Assembly (NCBI RefSeq): GCF_029962835.1
Contig: NC_080588.1
Location: 65,806,001 to 65,870,000 of the forward strand
Reading direction: 5' to 3'
Length of the DNA stretch: 64,000 nt
Origin: Magnolia sinica
Lineage: Eukaryota; Streptophyta; Magnoliopsida; Magnoliales; Magnoliaceae
Part shown: piece after piece, positions 31,866-45,599 of the stretch
Position numbering within the stretch: the first letter of the stretch is position 1
Layout of the letters: the number at the start of each line of letters is the position of its first letter
Position numbers and translations under genes: made by a program
The notes under the pieces: model-generated
Told to the model about the DNA's origin: nothing
The model's input: the letters and a program-made list of their open reading frames with translations, nothing else
Database searches by the model: none

Positions 31866-33230
31866 TTTATCTAACACCTCCCTCATCGATATTATTGGCG
31901 ATATTTATACATAGTTCCCCATCCCCAGTCATTGACATATGCAAAAATACCAATAAACCAAATGTTGATTAGAACCATATCAATGTAACCTAATTCTACA
32001 TGTATACATAACCAGATTCTCTACATGCCACCACGACCAACCTGTGCAAGATCCAAGCCATCCATCAGGTGGGATCCACTATGTCAATGACTTGACCCAC
32101 GAATCAAGCCGGTGCAATCCACTCATCAGCTGGGCCACAGCGTAAACAACAAATGGACAGCTCCAAAGAATATTTTTCTACCCATCCATTTGTTTCATAC
32201 ACCATGGTCCACCCCATCACTAGACCACTCAGATGCCTGATTCGCAGGCCAGGTCATCTCGATGGTGAACCCACCTAAAGGACACCCAGATCATCTGACA
32301 CATGGCAGCTTGGCACGTGAGGCGACTGTTGCACAAAAACTCATGTGGTCGAGAACTTTAAATAAGGAACCTGACTCATTCGGAGAGTTCACAAATTCTT
32401 TTTTAAAAGCCCAGTCTCCACTAGATTCCATCTGGAAATAGTGAACTCGGCTAGCTAGGACTCGACAGTGTTATATTTTAAAATATTTAACATGATGAAG
32501 TGTTTGTATTCAAATTCAAGAATCAAGTCTCCCATTGACTTTCAAGCTGAGTCAAGTTCATATAAAAGATCCCACCCCCTATACATTCTTCAAACAATTG
32601 GAAAGCATTACAAGTTACATGAAAATAGCATATCAGTACAAAGATGGGATGGAAATCTTACCCTTGTTTCAGCTATACATAAGCTTCAAATGACATATCG
32701 TGCAAGCCTAATTGCACATTTAAATATAAGGAAATATAAACCTCTACAGGCCAAGGGTTTTGTTATCTTGGATGCTGAACAAAATTTAGGCACATGCTGC
32801 AATGGTCAGTGATCCCAACCATTCATATAATTTGTCACAGCAACTGGCCAGAGGCTGAAAATATTAGCCGTTAGACGATTTTAAATGTGGCCAGCAAATG
32901 GACGGTATTAAAGATATTAGCAACGGGCATCGTGGAACAGAAAAAATAAAAAATAAAAATCCACCGATCGAACACATAAGAGCCTACAATCTGTGGGGTT
33001 TATAAACAGTTGCACATCCACAGTGGGGCCACCAATGAATGGCCAGGATCATGCGACAGCCGTGTCACTTCTATCAATCCCAAACGACTTATTATTTACA
33101 AACAAGCGGCAGAATTACATTTCGTTCACCACGGTGATCAGGACTACCAAACGAACCCAAAAATCCCAAACAGTATCGCCTAGAAATACATTATCACGAT
33201 AAAAAAAGATCATTTTGACAACTTGGAAGA
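31866..33230. other. no gene seen
   Basis: Repeat-like, AT-rich DNA left of the short exon at 33285. GATATTATTGGCGATATT (about 31890) looks like degenerate palindromic MITE text. Open frames such as 32468-32812 have no family signature. Confidence 0.4.
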
Positions 33231-33284
33231 ATCAGAAGCTGAAAAAAAAAAAAAAAAAAACGAAATAGAGGTTTCGAAGGCTAC

Positions 33285-33326
33285 CGATCTGGAAGCGGCT
33301 CTCCTTAGAGCCCCGAGCATAGCCAT
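33285..33326 (-). CDS. mitochondrial targeting exon, possible HSP70 exon 1
   Basis: Reads MAMLGALRRAASRS, an Arg-rich amphipathic presequence-like start, ending at a GTAGCC donor in phase 0. The next visible coding exon on this strand with an open phase-0 start and no ATG is HSP70 at 21147-21223. Joined, they give a protein of 669 residues, close to the ~680 of plant mitochondrial HSP70. The intron would be 12,061 bp and full of transposons. The text does not match a known HSP70 start closely, so it could be the first exon of some other mitochondrial protein. Its upstream leader has telo-boxes and a TATA box. Confidence 0.5.
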
Positions 33327-33349
33327 TTTCTGTAGCGAATGTAGAGAAA

Positions 33350-33398
33350 GAGGGTTTTCTAGGGTTTTCGAGAGCGAGGGGGTTTTCTAGGGTTTTGG
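33350..33398 (-). promoter_or_regulatory. telo-box motifs in leader
   Basis: AAACCCTAG-type motifs (telo-box) occur on the coding strand near 33351-33367 and 33387-33396, between the TATA box and the ATG. Telo-boxes are common in leaders and promoters of plant genes for translation and organelle function. Confidence 0.6.
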
Positions 33399-33450
33399 AG
33401 ATGAGAAGAGGAGATACATGAACCAAACGAGGCTGCATTTTCGTAGGTTC

Positions 33451-33458
33451 TTATATAG
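33451..33458 (-). promoter_or_regulatory. TATA box
   Basis: CTATATAA on the - strand, about 125 bp before the ATG at 33326. It supports a promoter that fires leftwards. Confidence 0.6.
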
Positions 33459-33929
33459 TGCGACTCGCTACTTCTCTTTTCGGCCTTTAGAAAGTGTGGA
33501 GGAGTTCTACGCTACGTGGCCCGCGTATTTTGCACAATATACATTGGCTTTTCAAATCTGACTAATGGGACCCACCTTCTCATAATCTAGACCGTTGAAG
33601 TGGTGGTTTACATTGTTATGGAGAATCCCACAACATATTATTTGGTCTTTCCACTGGTGAAATTTTAGTTGAAGATGGACCGGTTTTATATTTCTTTTAT
33701 TAACCGTCTATTTTTTATTCAGAAATATTAAGATTAAGATTATCTTGTTGAGAATTGATTTAGACTTTTAGTTCATCCATAACAATGAACTGCATATCAA
33801 CGGTCCAGATTACCATATTTAAATCCCACTTATAATAAATGAGAGACCATCTATGCTTTTTAAATGTGCAGGCGACGTATCATATGACTCCTCGCGTGTG
33901 GTCGAGCCTAGCGCTAATGGAGGTGACTG

Positions 33930-34471
33930 GGGAACGGATTGACTACCCCGCCCCCAACACCAGCCAATGGCTGGTGGTCGGTGCTATGTGGGCCCCACCA
34001 TGATGTATGTGTTTCATCCATGCCTTACATCTATTTTTAAAGATCATTTTAAGGCATGAGACGAAAAATGAGGTATATCCCAAACTGAAATGGACCACAT
34101 TACAGGAAACAGTGTTGAATGAGCGTCAACCATTAAAAATTTTTTCGGGGCCACAAAAGTTTTGGATGGAGATGATTTTTGTTTTTCCCCTTCATCTGGG
34201 CCTGTATGACCTAATAAACAGATTGGATGTCAAATAAACAGTACAGTGGGCCTTAGGAGGATTTTAATGATGGATATCCAATCATTATTGTTTTCATGTG
34301 GTGTGATCCACCTGAGATTTATATACTTCTCATTTTTGGAATAAATCTCTAAAATGATCTTAAAAAATGGATGAACGCAATGGATGAAATACATACATCA
34401 TGGTGTGGCCCACAGAGCACCGACCATCAGCCATGCGGCTGGTGTGAGGGGAAGTAGCCAAATCCGTTTCC
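33930..34471. mobile_element. Mutator-type MITE, ~540 bp
   Basis: Ends GGGAACGGATTGACTACCCC and the reverse complement of GTAGCCAAATCCGTTTCC, with inversion continuing about 120 bases inward (ACCAGCC.ATGGCTG, GGCCCCACCATGATGTATGT). Exact 9-bp duplication AGGTGACTG at 33921-33929 and 34472-34480. Non-coding. Lies about 470 bp upstream of the TATA box. Confidence 0.88.
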
Positions 34472-34494
34472 AGGTGACTGGTACGTGCCGGTGC

Positions 34495-35224
34495 AAGCTG
34501 CAAGTCGAATGGAGAGTGCATCTTACTAAATGTACCTTATTTGTGTCATCAATTGGTTTGCCAATAGCACTAAGCTGATCAAGTAAGGATTGGAAAGAGC
34601 GTGCTGGAGTTCATCTTTTAGTTGGAGTTCTTTGGTCTTTGAACTAAGAGAAAAAGAAACTTCAAGGGCCAGCCAAGCATCACGAGCTGTAGTGCAATTA
34701 ATGACTTCAGCCATACATTCCTCAATAAGAGAGGCATACAGAAGGCTGAGTAAAATAAGATCCTGCATGCACCATGTCTTGTAGGCAGGATTAGAAACAA
34801 AATCATTGTCAGCACAAACTTAAGCAGCTGGTGCAGATAAAGACCCATCCAAATAGCCCATAAGATCCTGACTTTCAAGCAGGGGAACAAACTGATGACG
34901 CCACAAGAGATAATTTGTGGGAGTGAGTTTAATGATGACCATGTGAACCATTGTATTGAGCGGAAGCAGAGAAGTGTTGGATTCGGCCATGGAAAAAAAA
35001 AAAGAGCAAAGGGTTGGCCTATTGGCTCTGATACCATGTAAAGGGAATGCCTCAAGCAAATATGCTGTGAGGAGATATTTATTTATAGACAGAAGATACA
35101 TGGTAGCTGTACAATTACAAATATGGAAACAAATATAAAAGGAAAACAAACTGCTACAATTGTGGAGAATCGCTGATATCTTGGTCATAATCAGAGGAGT
35201 AAGATTGTCCTCTAATACTTAACA
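34495..35224 (-). mobile_element. Copia fossil, LTR plus gag fragment
   Basis: A 188-bp LTR (35037-35224, ends TGTTA...TACA on its own strand) is followed by a primer site TGGTATCAGAGCC and a gag start (MAESNTSLLPLNTMVHMVII, TPTNYLLWRHQFVPLLESQD). Only part of gag remains; the rest of the element is absent. Broken. It abuts the truncated 5' LTR of the larger Copia. Confidence 0.75.
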
Positions 35225-38200
35225 AATTAGTGGGTGATTCGTACATTTTTCAATTTGACCAAATGTGTGCAAGTCAATTTGGTTCAATCGATAAAGTGCG
35301 TAAGTGTGGGTTTTATTTCTAATTGTGTACGGAGAGTATAAATACTCTTGTTAAGTTATGATTATGATTAATGTATATGAGAGCCTAACATGAATTCAAA
35401 AGTTTTGAAGGAGGGAAACTATGGTTTTCATTTATAAGTTGTTGCATCTCTTATAATCTTTTTCTGATATAGTATATTGATCGTCGCTTTGTGCCATGGG
35501 TTTTTTTTTTTCTACGAGAGTTTTTTTTTATGCAAAATTTATGTGTTTATGTGTTTGCTTGGATTTTTCCTTTCTCTATTGCTTGTTTGATTTGATTTGA
35601 GATTGCTTTCGCACCCAACAAGTGATATCAGAACTTAAGGTTGGAGTATTAGGCTAAATATAAAAACATGGCATAAAGGAAATCGAATATGAATCAAGAC
35701 TGAGAAGTTTACAAAAAAATAATTTTGAATTGTGGAGATTGAAGATCAAGGCCCTCTCAATTAAGCAAAGGTTGCAGCATGCACTCATTGGGAAAGTGTG
35801 GCATCCAAAATCAATAAAGGAAGATGATTGGGATAGCTTTGATCAGAGGGTGATTAGCATAATTCAATTATGTTTAGTCAATGAAGTCTTTTATAATGTC
35901 ATCGATGAGACGACTATCATAGGATTATGGACGAAGATAGAGAGCATGTATTTGAAGAAGTCGCTCACAAATCATTTATATCTGCAGAAACAATTTACAC
36001 TCTAAAGATTGCTAGAGGGTTGGATCTCTCTGAGCACACTAATGTCTTTAACAGATTGGTTTGCAAATTGACAAGCGTATACGTGAAGATTGATGAAGAA
36101 GACAAAATCCTAAATTTTTTTGACGTCTCTATCGGAGTCATACAAGTATCTGGTTGATATTCTATGTTATGGTATAGATACATTTGACTTTGAGATCGTT
36201 ATCTCAATCCTCAAGTCAAATTAGTTGAGAGAGAAGAATGGAAGTGAATGTATCTTATACAGATGCATTTTTTGCTTGGGGAAGACCGTTTGAGTAAGAG
36301 TAAGGGAAGTCACGATTTAGATCCAAGTTAAAAGGCAAAGACAAGTTGAAGTATTGGAATTGTTAAAGGGTGTGATATATGAATAAAGACCGCCAATATC
36401 CCAAAATCCATAAGGAGGAGAAATTAGATTATTCACCGAATGAAGCCAAAGTAGCAGAACCAGGTGAAGAATCGGGTGATGGGCGACGTGTTATCAATGT
36501 CCAAGACTGGTTGCTTCCATTATCGAGTGAATTTTGGATAGGGAGCATCGTATCATATATGTCATCGTCGGAGTTAGTTCACCACATATGGCAAGTATGA
36601 TGGTGACCTGGTTCTTATGACTAATTATCATGCTTGTAAGATGGTCGGAATTGGTTTCAGTTCGCATCATAATGTTTAATGGGGTGAAGCGTACTCTGAC
36701 TAATGTGAGGCACGTTTTAGATTTGAAGAAGAATCTAATATCTCTGAGCCCTCTAGATGCACTCATGTGCAAGTTCTCCAGTTACAAAGGTGTCTTGAAG
36801 GTTTTCAGAGAGACACTCACAGTTATGAAAGTACAGAGGAGCGAAAATCTTTATGAGTTGGTCAAGAATATTATATAGGGTGGAGTTCATCGTCTATAGC
36901 AAAATCTGCATTGACACGTTTGTGGCATGTGTGCCTATGGCACATGAGTGATAGATGTATGAATGTACTTCTTGAACGTTGTTTAATTCCTAATTTTGAA
37001 AGTTTTGATTTATATATATGAGCATTGCACACACGCGCGCGCGCACGCACACATTTATATAGAAAATAATAAGGTTAAGCTTAAAAATCAAAAAACATGT
37101 TAGTAAATGTCAACTTGACCGTGTGCATTCGGATGTGTGGGGGTCATCGCCCGTTGTTTCTGGAGGAGGGTCATCATTCATTGTTACATCCATTGACTTT
37201 TTTGGGAAGGTATGGGTTTATGTTCTTAAGCATAAATTTAATGTGTTTGTTATTTTTAATACCCGAAAGGCAATTGTTGAAAAATAAACAGGGTATAAAG
37301 TGTAAATTCTAATGATAAATAACGGCGAAGAATTTACTTGAAGGGAATTTAATTAATACTATAAGAATGAGGGGATAGTAAGGTATACACCAGAGCATAA
37401 TGTTGTTGCTGAACGTATAAATCGAACTTTTTTAGAAATGACCCGTAGTATATCTAATAATTATGAGTTGGGTAATGAACTATAGGTTGAGGCAGTCTCT
37501 ACATTTTGCTATTTAGTAAATTGATCCCCTTACATGGCTATTGATTATAAAATTTCATAGAGATGTATGGGGTGGTTAAACAGTTAAATATTACTCAGGG
37601 ATACAGATATTTGGATGCGATGCTTACTCTCATGTACTATCAATTGAGAAAGATAATGAAGACCAGAGGGTCAATAAGTGCATTTTTGTCAACTATGGTG
37701 ATGGAGTGAAAGGATATACATTGTATGATCGGGTTTCATAGAAAAATCATATTTAGCCGGGACATCAAACTTAATGAAGGTTTCTTGTTTTGGAAGGATG
37801 AACACAAGGAAATGAAAAAATTAGTGATTGATGTTGGAACATACAAGGGTGAAATACTTGAAGAACCTGAGATGAAGGTAAAGGTACAACAAGAGGTAAA
37901 ACAGTCACTTATTAGGAGAAATCCATATATGGATCGCATGTTACTATTAAGATATAAGGATGACTCAAATGTTGCGTTTGCTTTCATTACAAATGAGGGG
38001 GATCTGTCTACTTTTTAGGAAGCATTTAAAAATAAAGATGTAGAGATGATAGCAACGATGCCTAATGAGATAAATTCTCCATAAAAAATGAAATGTGAGA
38101 GCTGGTGAAGTTGCCCGTTGGGTGGAAAGTGATCAGTTGCAAGTGAATTTTTCGGAAGAAACTAGATCAACGAGGTTAGATTGATAGTGAATGACTATGT

Positions 38201-38684
38201 TCATAAGAAGGGTATCGACTTTTGTAAGATATTCACACTGGCGGTAAAGCAAGTATCTATCAGATTTGTATTCCCTTTTATTGTCTAATACAATTTGAAA
38301 CCGGAACAGTTAGATGTGAAGACTATGTTTGTACATATGGAACTAGAAGAGCAGGTCTATATGAAGCAACCTAAAGGGTTCGAGGTGCAGAGAAATGAGA
38401 ATAAAATTGACAGGTTAAAGAAGCCATTATATTACCTGAAACAGTTGCCTAAACAGTGGTATAAGAAATTTAATTTTTTCACTTTGAGTCAACAATTTAT
38501 TAGAAGTAAATTCGATCATTGTATCTATTTTATATCACTGAGTGAGGAGAAATTCATTATTATAGTATTGTATGGTTATAATGTGGTTGTCGCCAACCAT
38601 AGCATGTTTGAAATCAACATATTGAAGGCTTAGTTATATATGACGTTCGAGATGAAAGATTTGAGGGATTGCGAAGAAAATTTT

Positions 38685-39659
38685 TGTAAGACCCGTATCC
38701 TACTTTGTACCATTCCGTATACTTCCGCGGTCCTTCCGGTCGAATTCTGGCAACTCTCGACCTGTATCCGACGTTTACGTGCGATCCTGAACCGGGTCCT
38801 GTATACCGAAGTTGGCTCAATCCAAAACTTGTATCATAGCGACCGCGTCGTTACTGCGGTTTCAACACCACGACTCGCGCACCGATCCGATACTCAAGCC
38901 AGGAGATGTGGGCCCACGTTTATTTCGAAGAAACGCCGCGCATTGCGAATTTCGAGGGAATCTCTACAATGTATCCCATCAATCAATCAATCACCCAAGT
39001 CAAGTACACACCATACCTTAAGTATATCAACCCATCCCTCCTTTTTTCTTAAGTCAATATTCTCTCTCCCCTCACCATACCTCTTTTTACAAAATTTCAA
39101 ACACAATCTTACTTCCCCATCACTTTTCCTTACACCCACCACTCCATCCATCCCTTTCATCCATTAATTCTCCATTTCTCTCATTTCTTAAAAACTCTCT
39201 CTCGAGCAACAAGAAAATCTACATGTCTAAGCCTCCCCAAACTCTCTCCTAAATGCTAAGTGTGGCTCACCCTCTCATCTCTCATCCCCACCATCAAAAC
39301 CCCATCAACCTCCATCAAAATTGAAGGCAATGAGCTAAGAAGGCTAAGGGATCAAGGAGGAGTGCAATAGGTGGGTGATCTACAGTTGTTTTCGATTTTA
39401 AGGGCCCACTTGTTGTGGGACCCACTTAATGTATGCATTGTATTTGGGAGGGCCCAATAGTGGCGGGGTCCCTCCCCTTCACGTGTCATTTTCTCTCTCT
39501 ATCTATCTTTTCCCTAGAATGATGTGGGCCCCACCGGATCGTGTTAAATCTACTCCATCCATCAAACGGTGTGGCTCACCACATTTCAGGTGAAATCCAC
39601 CGTCCATTTTGGGATGGTGGGAAGTCCCACATGCTATATATTATATTATGTTTATTTTT

Positions 39660-39691
<32 letters not shown>

Positions 39692-41960
39692 AACATATAT
39701 ACATGCATGGTGGGCCATGTACATGTGGGACCCACCATGGTGCATGTGTTGTATCAACGTTGTCTAGTGTCCAGAGATGCTAGACGCGGCTCCACCATGA
39801 AGTGTGAATTGACGTGAGGGGTGGGTGGCTAACAGTGAAGTGTAAACTGACGTGGGGTGTATTAGGCTTGGGGTGGGCCACACATGTAGGCCCCACCTTG
39901 ATGTATGTATATAATCCAAGCCGTCCATTCCATTCCCCAACTCATTTTAGGCGTTGAGCCGAAAAATGAAGCTGATCCCATTTTTTGGTGGGCCATACCA
40001 TAGGAAATAGTGGTGTTTACTGTTGAAAACCACCTGGATCCTTTTACTCGTAAAAAACAGGCCGCATATTAGACTCATTTGGTTGGTCTTAAGCCGTACG
40101 ATCCAATGGTTGGAGCAGATTCGTCTGATGCGGGCCCCACCTGTGAAAAACCATAGGAAAACAAAAAGAATAAAAAAATGCAGGTGCAGCAGCTGACGCT
40201 ACTGTTGTCAGAACGGACTGGCAGGTGCAACAGCTGACGTGCAGATGGACTGGCAGGGACCCACGGTCCCATCCGTGGGCCTCACCATAATGTGTGTGGA
40301 ACATCCACTCCGTGCATTTGGTAGGTCCCTTTTGGGACGGTGGGCCGCCCAAAAATCAGTCCTATCTGAAGCTCAGGTGGCCCACATCATAGGAAACAGC
40401 GGTGATGGAACGACTGCCATTGAAACCCTTTTTGGGTGGGCAGAAGTTTTGGATCATATGAAAAATTGTTTTTCCTTTTCATCCAGGTCCATGTGACCTT
40501 ACCAACGGGTTGGATTGCAAATAAGCATTATGGTGGGACCCACAGTGTTTTATGTGTTTTATTCACATCGTCCATTGACCGTGGACTGTGGAACCCAAAA
40601 ATAAATAAATAAATAAATAAAATATGTGTTTTATCACTGCCGTCTAACCATTTGGCTGGGCTGCTGGACGGTCAGTGGACCCCACCATGATGCATGGGTT
40701 GCATCCAAGCTGTCCAACCATTTTGAAAGCTCATTTTATGGCATGAGCTAAAGACTGAGATGGATCTAGGATCAAGTGGACCACCCAGCAAAAGGTAGTG
40801 GGGATTGAGCTTCTGCCATTGAAACTCCTTGTTGTCACAAGAGTTTGGATCATTAGGAAATTTGTTTTCCTCTTAATCCAAGTCTATGTGACCTCACGAC
40901 TAGATTGGATAGAAAATAAATGTTATGGTGGGCCTTAAGAATTTTCACAGTGGAAATCATGGTCACCATTGTTATTTGGAGTGTGGTCCAGTTGATCCTT
41001 TGATATATATACATATGAGGCCCATGTGATCGGCCCATCTTGATATATTTCTGGCCTGTTGTTAAGGCCCACTTTGCTACATATGAGACCTATGGTATGA
41101 GGCCCATTTGACGTATTGGAGGCCCATGGGTCGAGGCCTAATGGGATGTACATAAGGCCCATTGTAATGTGTTTCCACCGTGGTTTATGTGATGATCTCG
41201 ATGGCGGGCTATGCCTTGGTAGCAATGATGGTTTGACGTCCACATTGTATGGATGATGTTGGTTAAATGTCCGCATTGTCACTCTCCCTAAGGTCCATTG
41301 ATAAGCACATAATTGTAGTGTGTAGGCAGTCTAGGTCCATCTTCGTTATGATCAGAGCCTATTACCATATAACATGTTTAGTATAGATCCATGATTCATG
41401 ATCATACGCATCATATGTATGCTTGATACGAGGAGTGACAGATCATAACATATGCCTTCGGGTAGATTGTTTATGGGCTCCCTGATAGGCAGAGTTACCC
41501 TTCATGAGCGCGCGGTACACGTAAGATTGATGCATGACTGGTGGTGTGATTCATGCACTTTCCATTTGTATGGCATGCTTTCTATACGCCCCTAGCGACA
41601 TCAGGGTTATGACCTCCATAAACACATCGTGGATGACAGGATCGGATACCGAAAATATTGTTACTAAACATCGGGACGTCATAGATGTCCCTGGGTGAAA
41701 ATTTCTAAATCCGATGGTACCAGAGGATGACTCCAACGTCGAGACCGAGTGGATATATGAGCGCACGAGGGTTGAATACTAGGAGGCCGCGTCTCCTACT
41801 ATGTCGTGGTCGGTTGGAAAGGGGTATGGCCTTACTCGCCCGAGAGTAGGGGGTAATACTAGGATGAGTTTGACTAGCTCGTGGATGGGTCCGCTATCGA
41901 CGTGCTGGATTCGGCGATCGAGAATTTTGTGAGCCCGGTTTCCGAGATCAGGTCGTGATA
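38685..41960 (+). mobile_element. Gypsy-type solo LTR nested in the Copia
   Basis: Starts TGTAAGACCCG and ends CAGGTCGTGATA, an inverted terminal pair of the kind common in plant Gypsy LTRs. A 5-bp duplication ATTTT flanks it (38680-38684, 41961-41965). The Copia polymerase text resumes right after it. About 3.28 kb with no gag or pol, so it reads as a long solo LTR, itself carrying Mutator-MITE-like pieces (39530-40950). A fossil; the exact lineage is not determined. Confidence 0.75.
39655..39690. repeat. (TA)n microsatellite
   Basis: TA repeats followed by TTTATA variants within the Gypsy-type LTR. Confidence 0.85.
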
Positions 41961-43509
41961 ATTTTTGGCATTGATATATACAGAGATAGGGAAATGAGTA
42001 GGCTATAATTGCCTTAGGAGGAATATCTTGAGGTCCTAGTCGAATTTGGATTGAAAAAGCCAAAACCGATTAGTACACTCAACGCTGCTCACTTTCAATT
42101 TTATTCGGATCAATGTCCTACGTGAGATGAAGAAAGGCGGTATATGTCTCGTGTGTCTAACTTAAGCGCAATTGATAGTCTTATGCATGTTATGGTCTGT
42201 ACTAAACCAGATATTTTCACATGTAGTTTGTGTTGTGAGTATATATATGTCAAACCCCGACAAGCAATATTACGAAGTAATGAAATTGCTACTTCGGTGC
42301 ATAGGGGATACGATGGATTATGTCTTGGTTTTCAAAAATTATGAAGAGAAACTTGTAAATTATGTGGATGCAGATTACGTGGAAAATATGGATAATAGAA
42401 GGTCGACTTTCGTTTATTTGTTTATATTAACAGGTAGAGCTATCAGTTGGATGTTGAAGCTTCAATCTTTAGCTGCACTTTCCACAACTGAAGCTAAATA
42501 CACGTTAGTGACGAAAACGTTCAAGGAAGTTATTTGGTTAAAAAAGATGATAAATAAGTTGGGGCTTTAACGGGAAGTTGTGCCTATAAATTATGACAGT
42601 GGGACCATTATCAATTTGGTAAAGAACTCGGTGTACTATTCTCAAACTAAAAACATTAATGTTCGTCATCATTTTATCCGTCAAATGTTAGAGGAAGGAG
42701 GTGTCAGAGGAAGGATGTGTCACTCTTAAGAAGAGAAGTTCAAGTTTTGCTCGACTTTTCTAGGCCTAGCAAAGAAAAAAATGAAAACAAAATATGGACG
42801 AGAAGCGATAATGATGGTATTACTATTAAAGATTATTAGAGATGGTGATAGCAGCTTGGACAAGTTCAAGCTTTGCTCGACTTATCTGGACTTGACAAAA
42901 AAAGAAATGAAGACACTGTGCACAAGAATCAATGATGATGTTATTACTATTGAAGATGATTAGATAGGATGATAACAGCTTGGGGGCAGTAGACATTGAA
43001 GATTAAAGCCATGGTGGAGATTGTTTATCGATTATCTTTAATCTGGTGTAGAGAATTCCTATATTTGGTTTGATTGAATTCTTGTCCGGTCCGACCAAAT
43101 TAGTAGGTGGATCTCTAGTTGCACGCTATCCACTTTCATACATTTTGGTTCGACTGAATGTATGTGAGTTAGTTTGGTTCAGTCTAACCAAAGGTTACAT
43201 GATTTGACCGACGAAGTGCGTGAATGCGGGTTTTGTTTCTAATTATGTATGGAGAGTATAGATACTCTTGTTAAGTTACAATTAGAGTTAATGTACATAA
43301 GAGCCTAACATAAATTCAAGGGGTTTTTTTGAAGAGGGGTTGCTCCATCTCTTGTAACCTTCTTCTATAGTGTATTGTTTATTACTTTGTATCATGATTT
43401 TTCCCTGCAAGTATTTTCTATATAAAATCTAAGTATTCCTTGTGTTTACTTGAATTTTTCTTTCTCTATTATTTGTTTGATTTGACATGAGGTTGCTTTT
43501 GTGCCCACA

Positions 43510-44236
43510 ATTAAAGCCTACGCCAGGTTAGAGCACAAGGGCCTACATGACGTAACCCATGCGGCGAATTCAAGATTTATATACACTGCACACCGTTAAA
43601 ATGCCCTGGCTGTACAAATAACATCTGGCTATTAACTAATGGATGCATGCATGCTGGAATATGTGCCATGGTTTAATTGTTTCAATCGTCTGTATCTTTT
43701 TCCACATCTGGTGTCCATATAATGAGATCCTAGCCCTTTGTTGCAGTTGTTTTTTCATGGGCCATCAATCAAGGGCTTGCATCCTCTAATCTAGAGACTT
43801 GGGGTGGAGGCATCTCAATCAACAGTCAGGCATTAGAGTAGAGCTGTCAATGGGCCGAGCTTGGGCTTAGGAAAATAAAAAATTTGAATATGGGCCTAAG
43901 GTAGCCCCACGGTTTTGCTAACCACTCTATGTTAGCAGCAAGTAATATACATTACGTGTGCTTGACATCCATTGCATCCATTATTTGTGCTGGCTCATGA
44001 CTTAAGTCTAAAAAATCAGAACAATCCAAAATCAAGTGGGCCATGCTGTAAGGAATAGTAGGGATGTGGATGTCCACCATTAAAACCTTCCTGAGCCTAC
44101 TGAAATTTTGGATTGGGGTGGGCCACACCACGTGAACAGAAGGGATGTATGTCAAACATTGAGCCCTTATTGGAGCCCATAATTTTGGATCAGGCTGATA
44201 TATATATATATATATATTTCAAACTTCATCTATATA

Positions 44237-44300
<64 letters not shown>

Positions 44301-45590
44301 CAAACTTCATCCTGACTGGAATCATCTTATGAACGGTTGGATGGCATGTAGACATCATGGTGGGCCAGGAAGGTTTTGATGCTATGTATCCCCATTCCTA
44401 CTATTCTCAGTGGTGTGGCCCACTGGAGTTTTGGAACTGCTTAATTTTTATGGTCACGTCCTAACACAAACTAGTACAACTTATGGATGGAATGGATGCC
44501 ATAAGGAAATAATGATGGGCCACATAGAGCTTAGAGCTTTTTGTTGCATTCACCTGTGTTGCAAAGGACTCGGCTTTAATTTAGACCTGATGATTCCTGA
44601 TATGCAATGATAGATGGATTTAAGCATAGCTTCTTGTTCCTCCAGTGGCCGTCTATGCGGTGTTGAAAAAACATCAAAATATATGATTTTAAAAAAAATA
44701 AATTTCTGTCAAAATAATATTGAAATTTTTAAATGAAAACATACGGCTTCCTTCAGTCATATATTTGAAATGATAAAAAATATTTTGTAATTTATATGCG
44801 AATGTATATGTAGTATTCTTACTTGGAGATTTAAAAATTGAGATGCTTGAGTCATGGTCCCAATACATAGCATTAGAATGGGCGCAAGCTCCTGTATTAA
44901 CATTAGATGGCGCACTTTAGCATGTAACCCAACAATTAATAAGAGGGTGAATGACCACATATTCATTTGTGATTCAGCTTCATGCTAAAAAGAAATACTT
45001 TTCTTCAATTTTTATTTATCGATTTTTCAAAATATTTCACAACAAGTGGGATCCACCATCAGTGATAATAGGGTGGTGTTGGACCGTAGATTCTGTTTAT
45101 TTGCATGTTGCACATCCAAGAGTTAAAATTGCCCAGTATGAGGAATGATCCTTGTAAACTGTGGCCCACTGTTAAGATTGACTTGCCAACGGAAATTTCG
45201 AGGTTTACTCGATCAAAGGTGGGCCAAAACAGCCCAATCGCTTTGATTACTGGACCATCGATCCCTCTCGTCATAACTGAAAACCAGATCTTCCATGGTC
45301 CTACTCATCCACAAACCAAGGAATGTGTGTGCACAGGATCCAAGCAGTCCATCCAGTTAGTCTTACCATGTAACCATTCTGGCCCAAAAAATAAGCAGGT
45401 TTGGTCATCGGGTGGTGGGCTGCAGTGTATGAATTAAGTGGGCAGATTAAAAAACTGTGGCCCACCTGATCGACAACTCGGATCTAACACCTGACCCATG
45501 TTGGCACGTCTGTGGGGCCCGCAATTTGGGGGACCATGGTTTTAGCCTTTGTCTTATAAGAATCAAAACGAATTTAAAGAGCAACCACCC
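43510..45590. other. intergenic, repeat-derived, no gene seen
   Basis: Holds MITE-like words (GTGGGCCATGCTGTAAGGAA, GGTGGGCCACACCACGTG) and a long TA microsatellite at 44195-44300 interrupted by a duplicated TTTCAAACTTCATC. Open frames here are short and without family signatures. Confidence 0.5.
44195..44300. repeat. (TA)n microsatellite
   Basis: Two TA runs separated by TTTCAAACTTCATCTATATA; the second run exceeds 60 bases and is followed by the same TTTCAAACTTCATC, so the block is partly duplicated. Confidence 0.9.
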
Positions 45591-45599
45591 AATAATTGG

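Larger units (their letters stand above)
35225..43509 (+). mobile_element. Copia LTR retroelement fossil, with nested LTR
   Basis: Parts in order: remnant 5' LTR (to 35620), primer-site-like GATATCAGAAC, gag (35730-36150), protease/pre-integrase and integrase text (about 36500-37550), reverse transcriptase (38295-38680), an interruption at 38685-41960, RT end and RNase H (41961-42570), polypurine-like tract, and 3' LTR (43022-43509). It is broken, with at least ten breaks across frames. The LTRs differ at roughly one base in seven by eye, so it is old. The 5' LTR lost its start next to the gag fragment at 34495-35224. Confidence 0.9.

Noticed and set aside
33232-33438. 68-residue frame starting MQPRLVHVS on the - strand
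   Set aside because: It overlaps the leader in another frame than the presequence-like MAMLGALRRAASRS and looks like leader sequence with telo-boxes.
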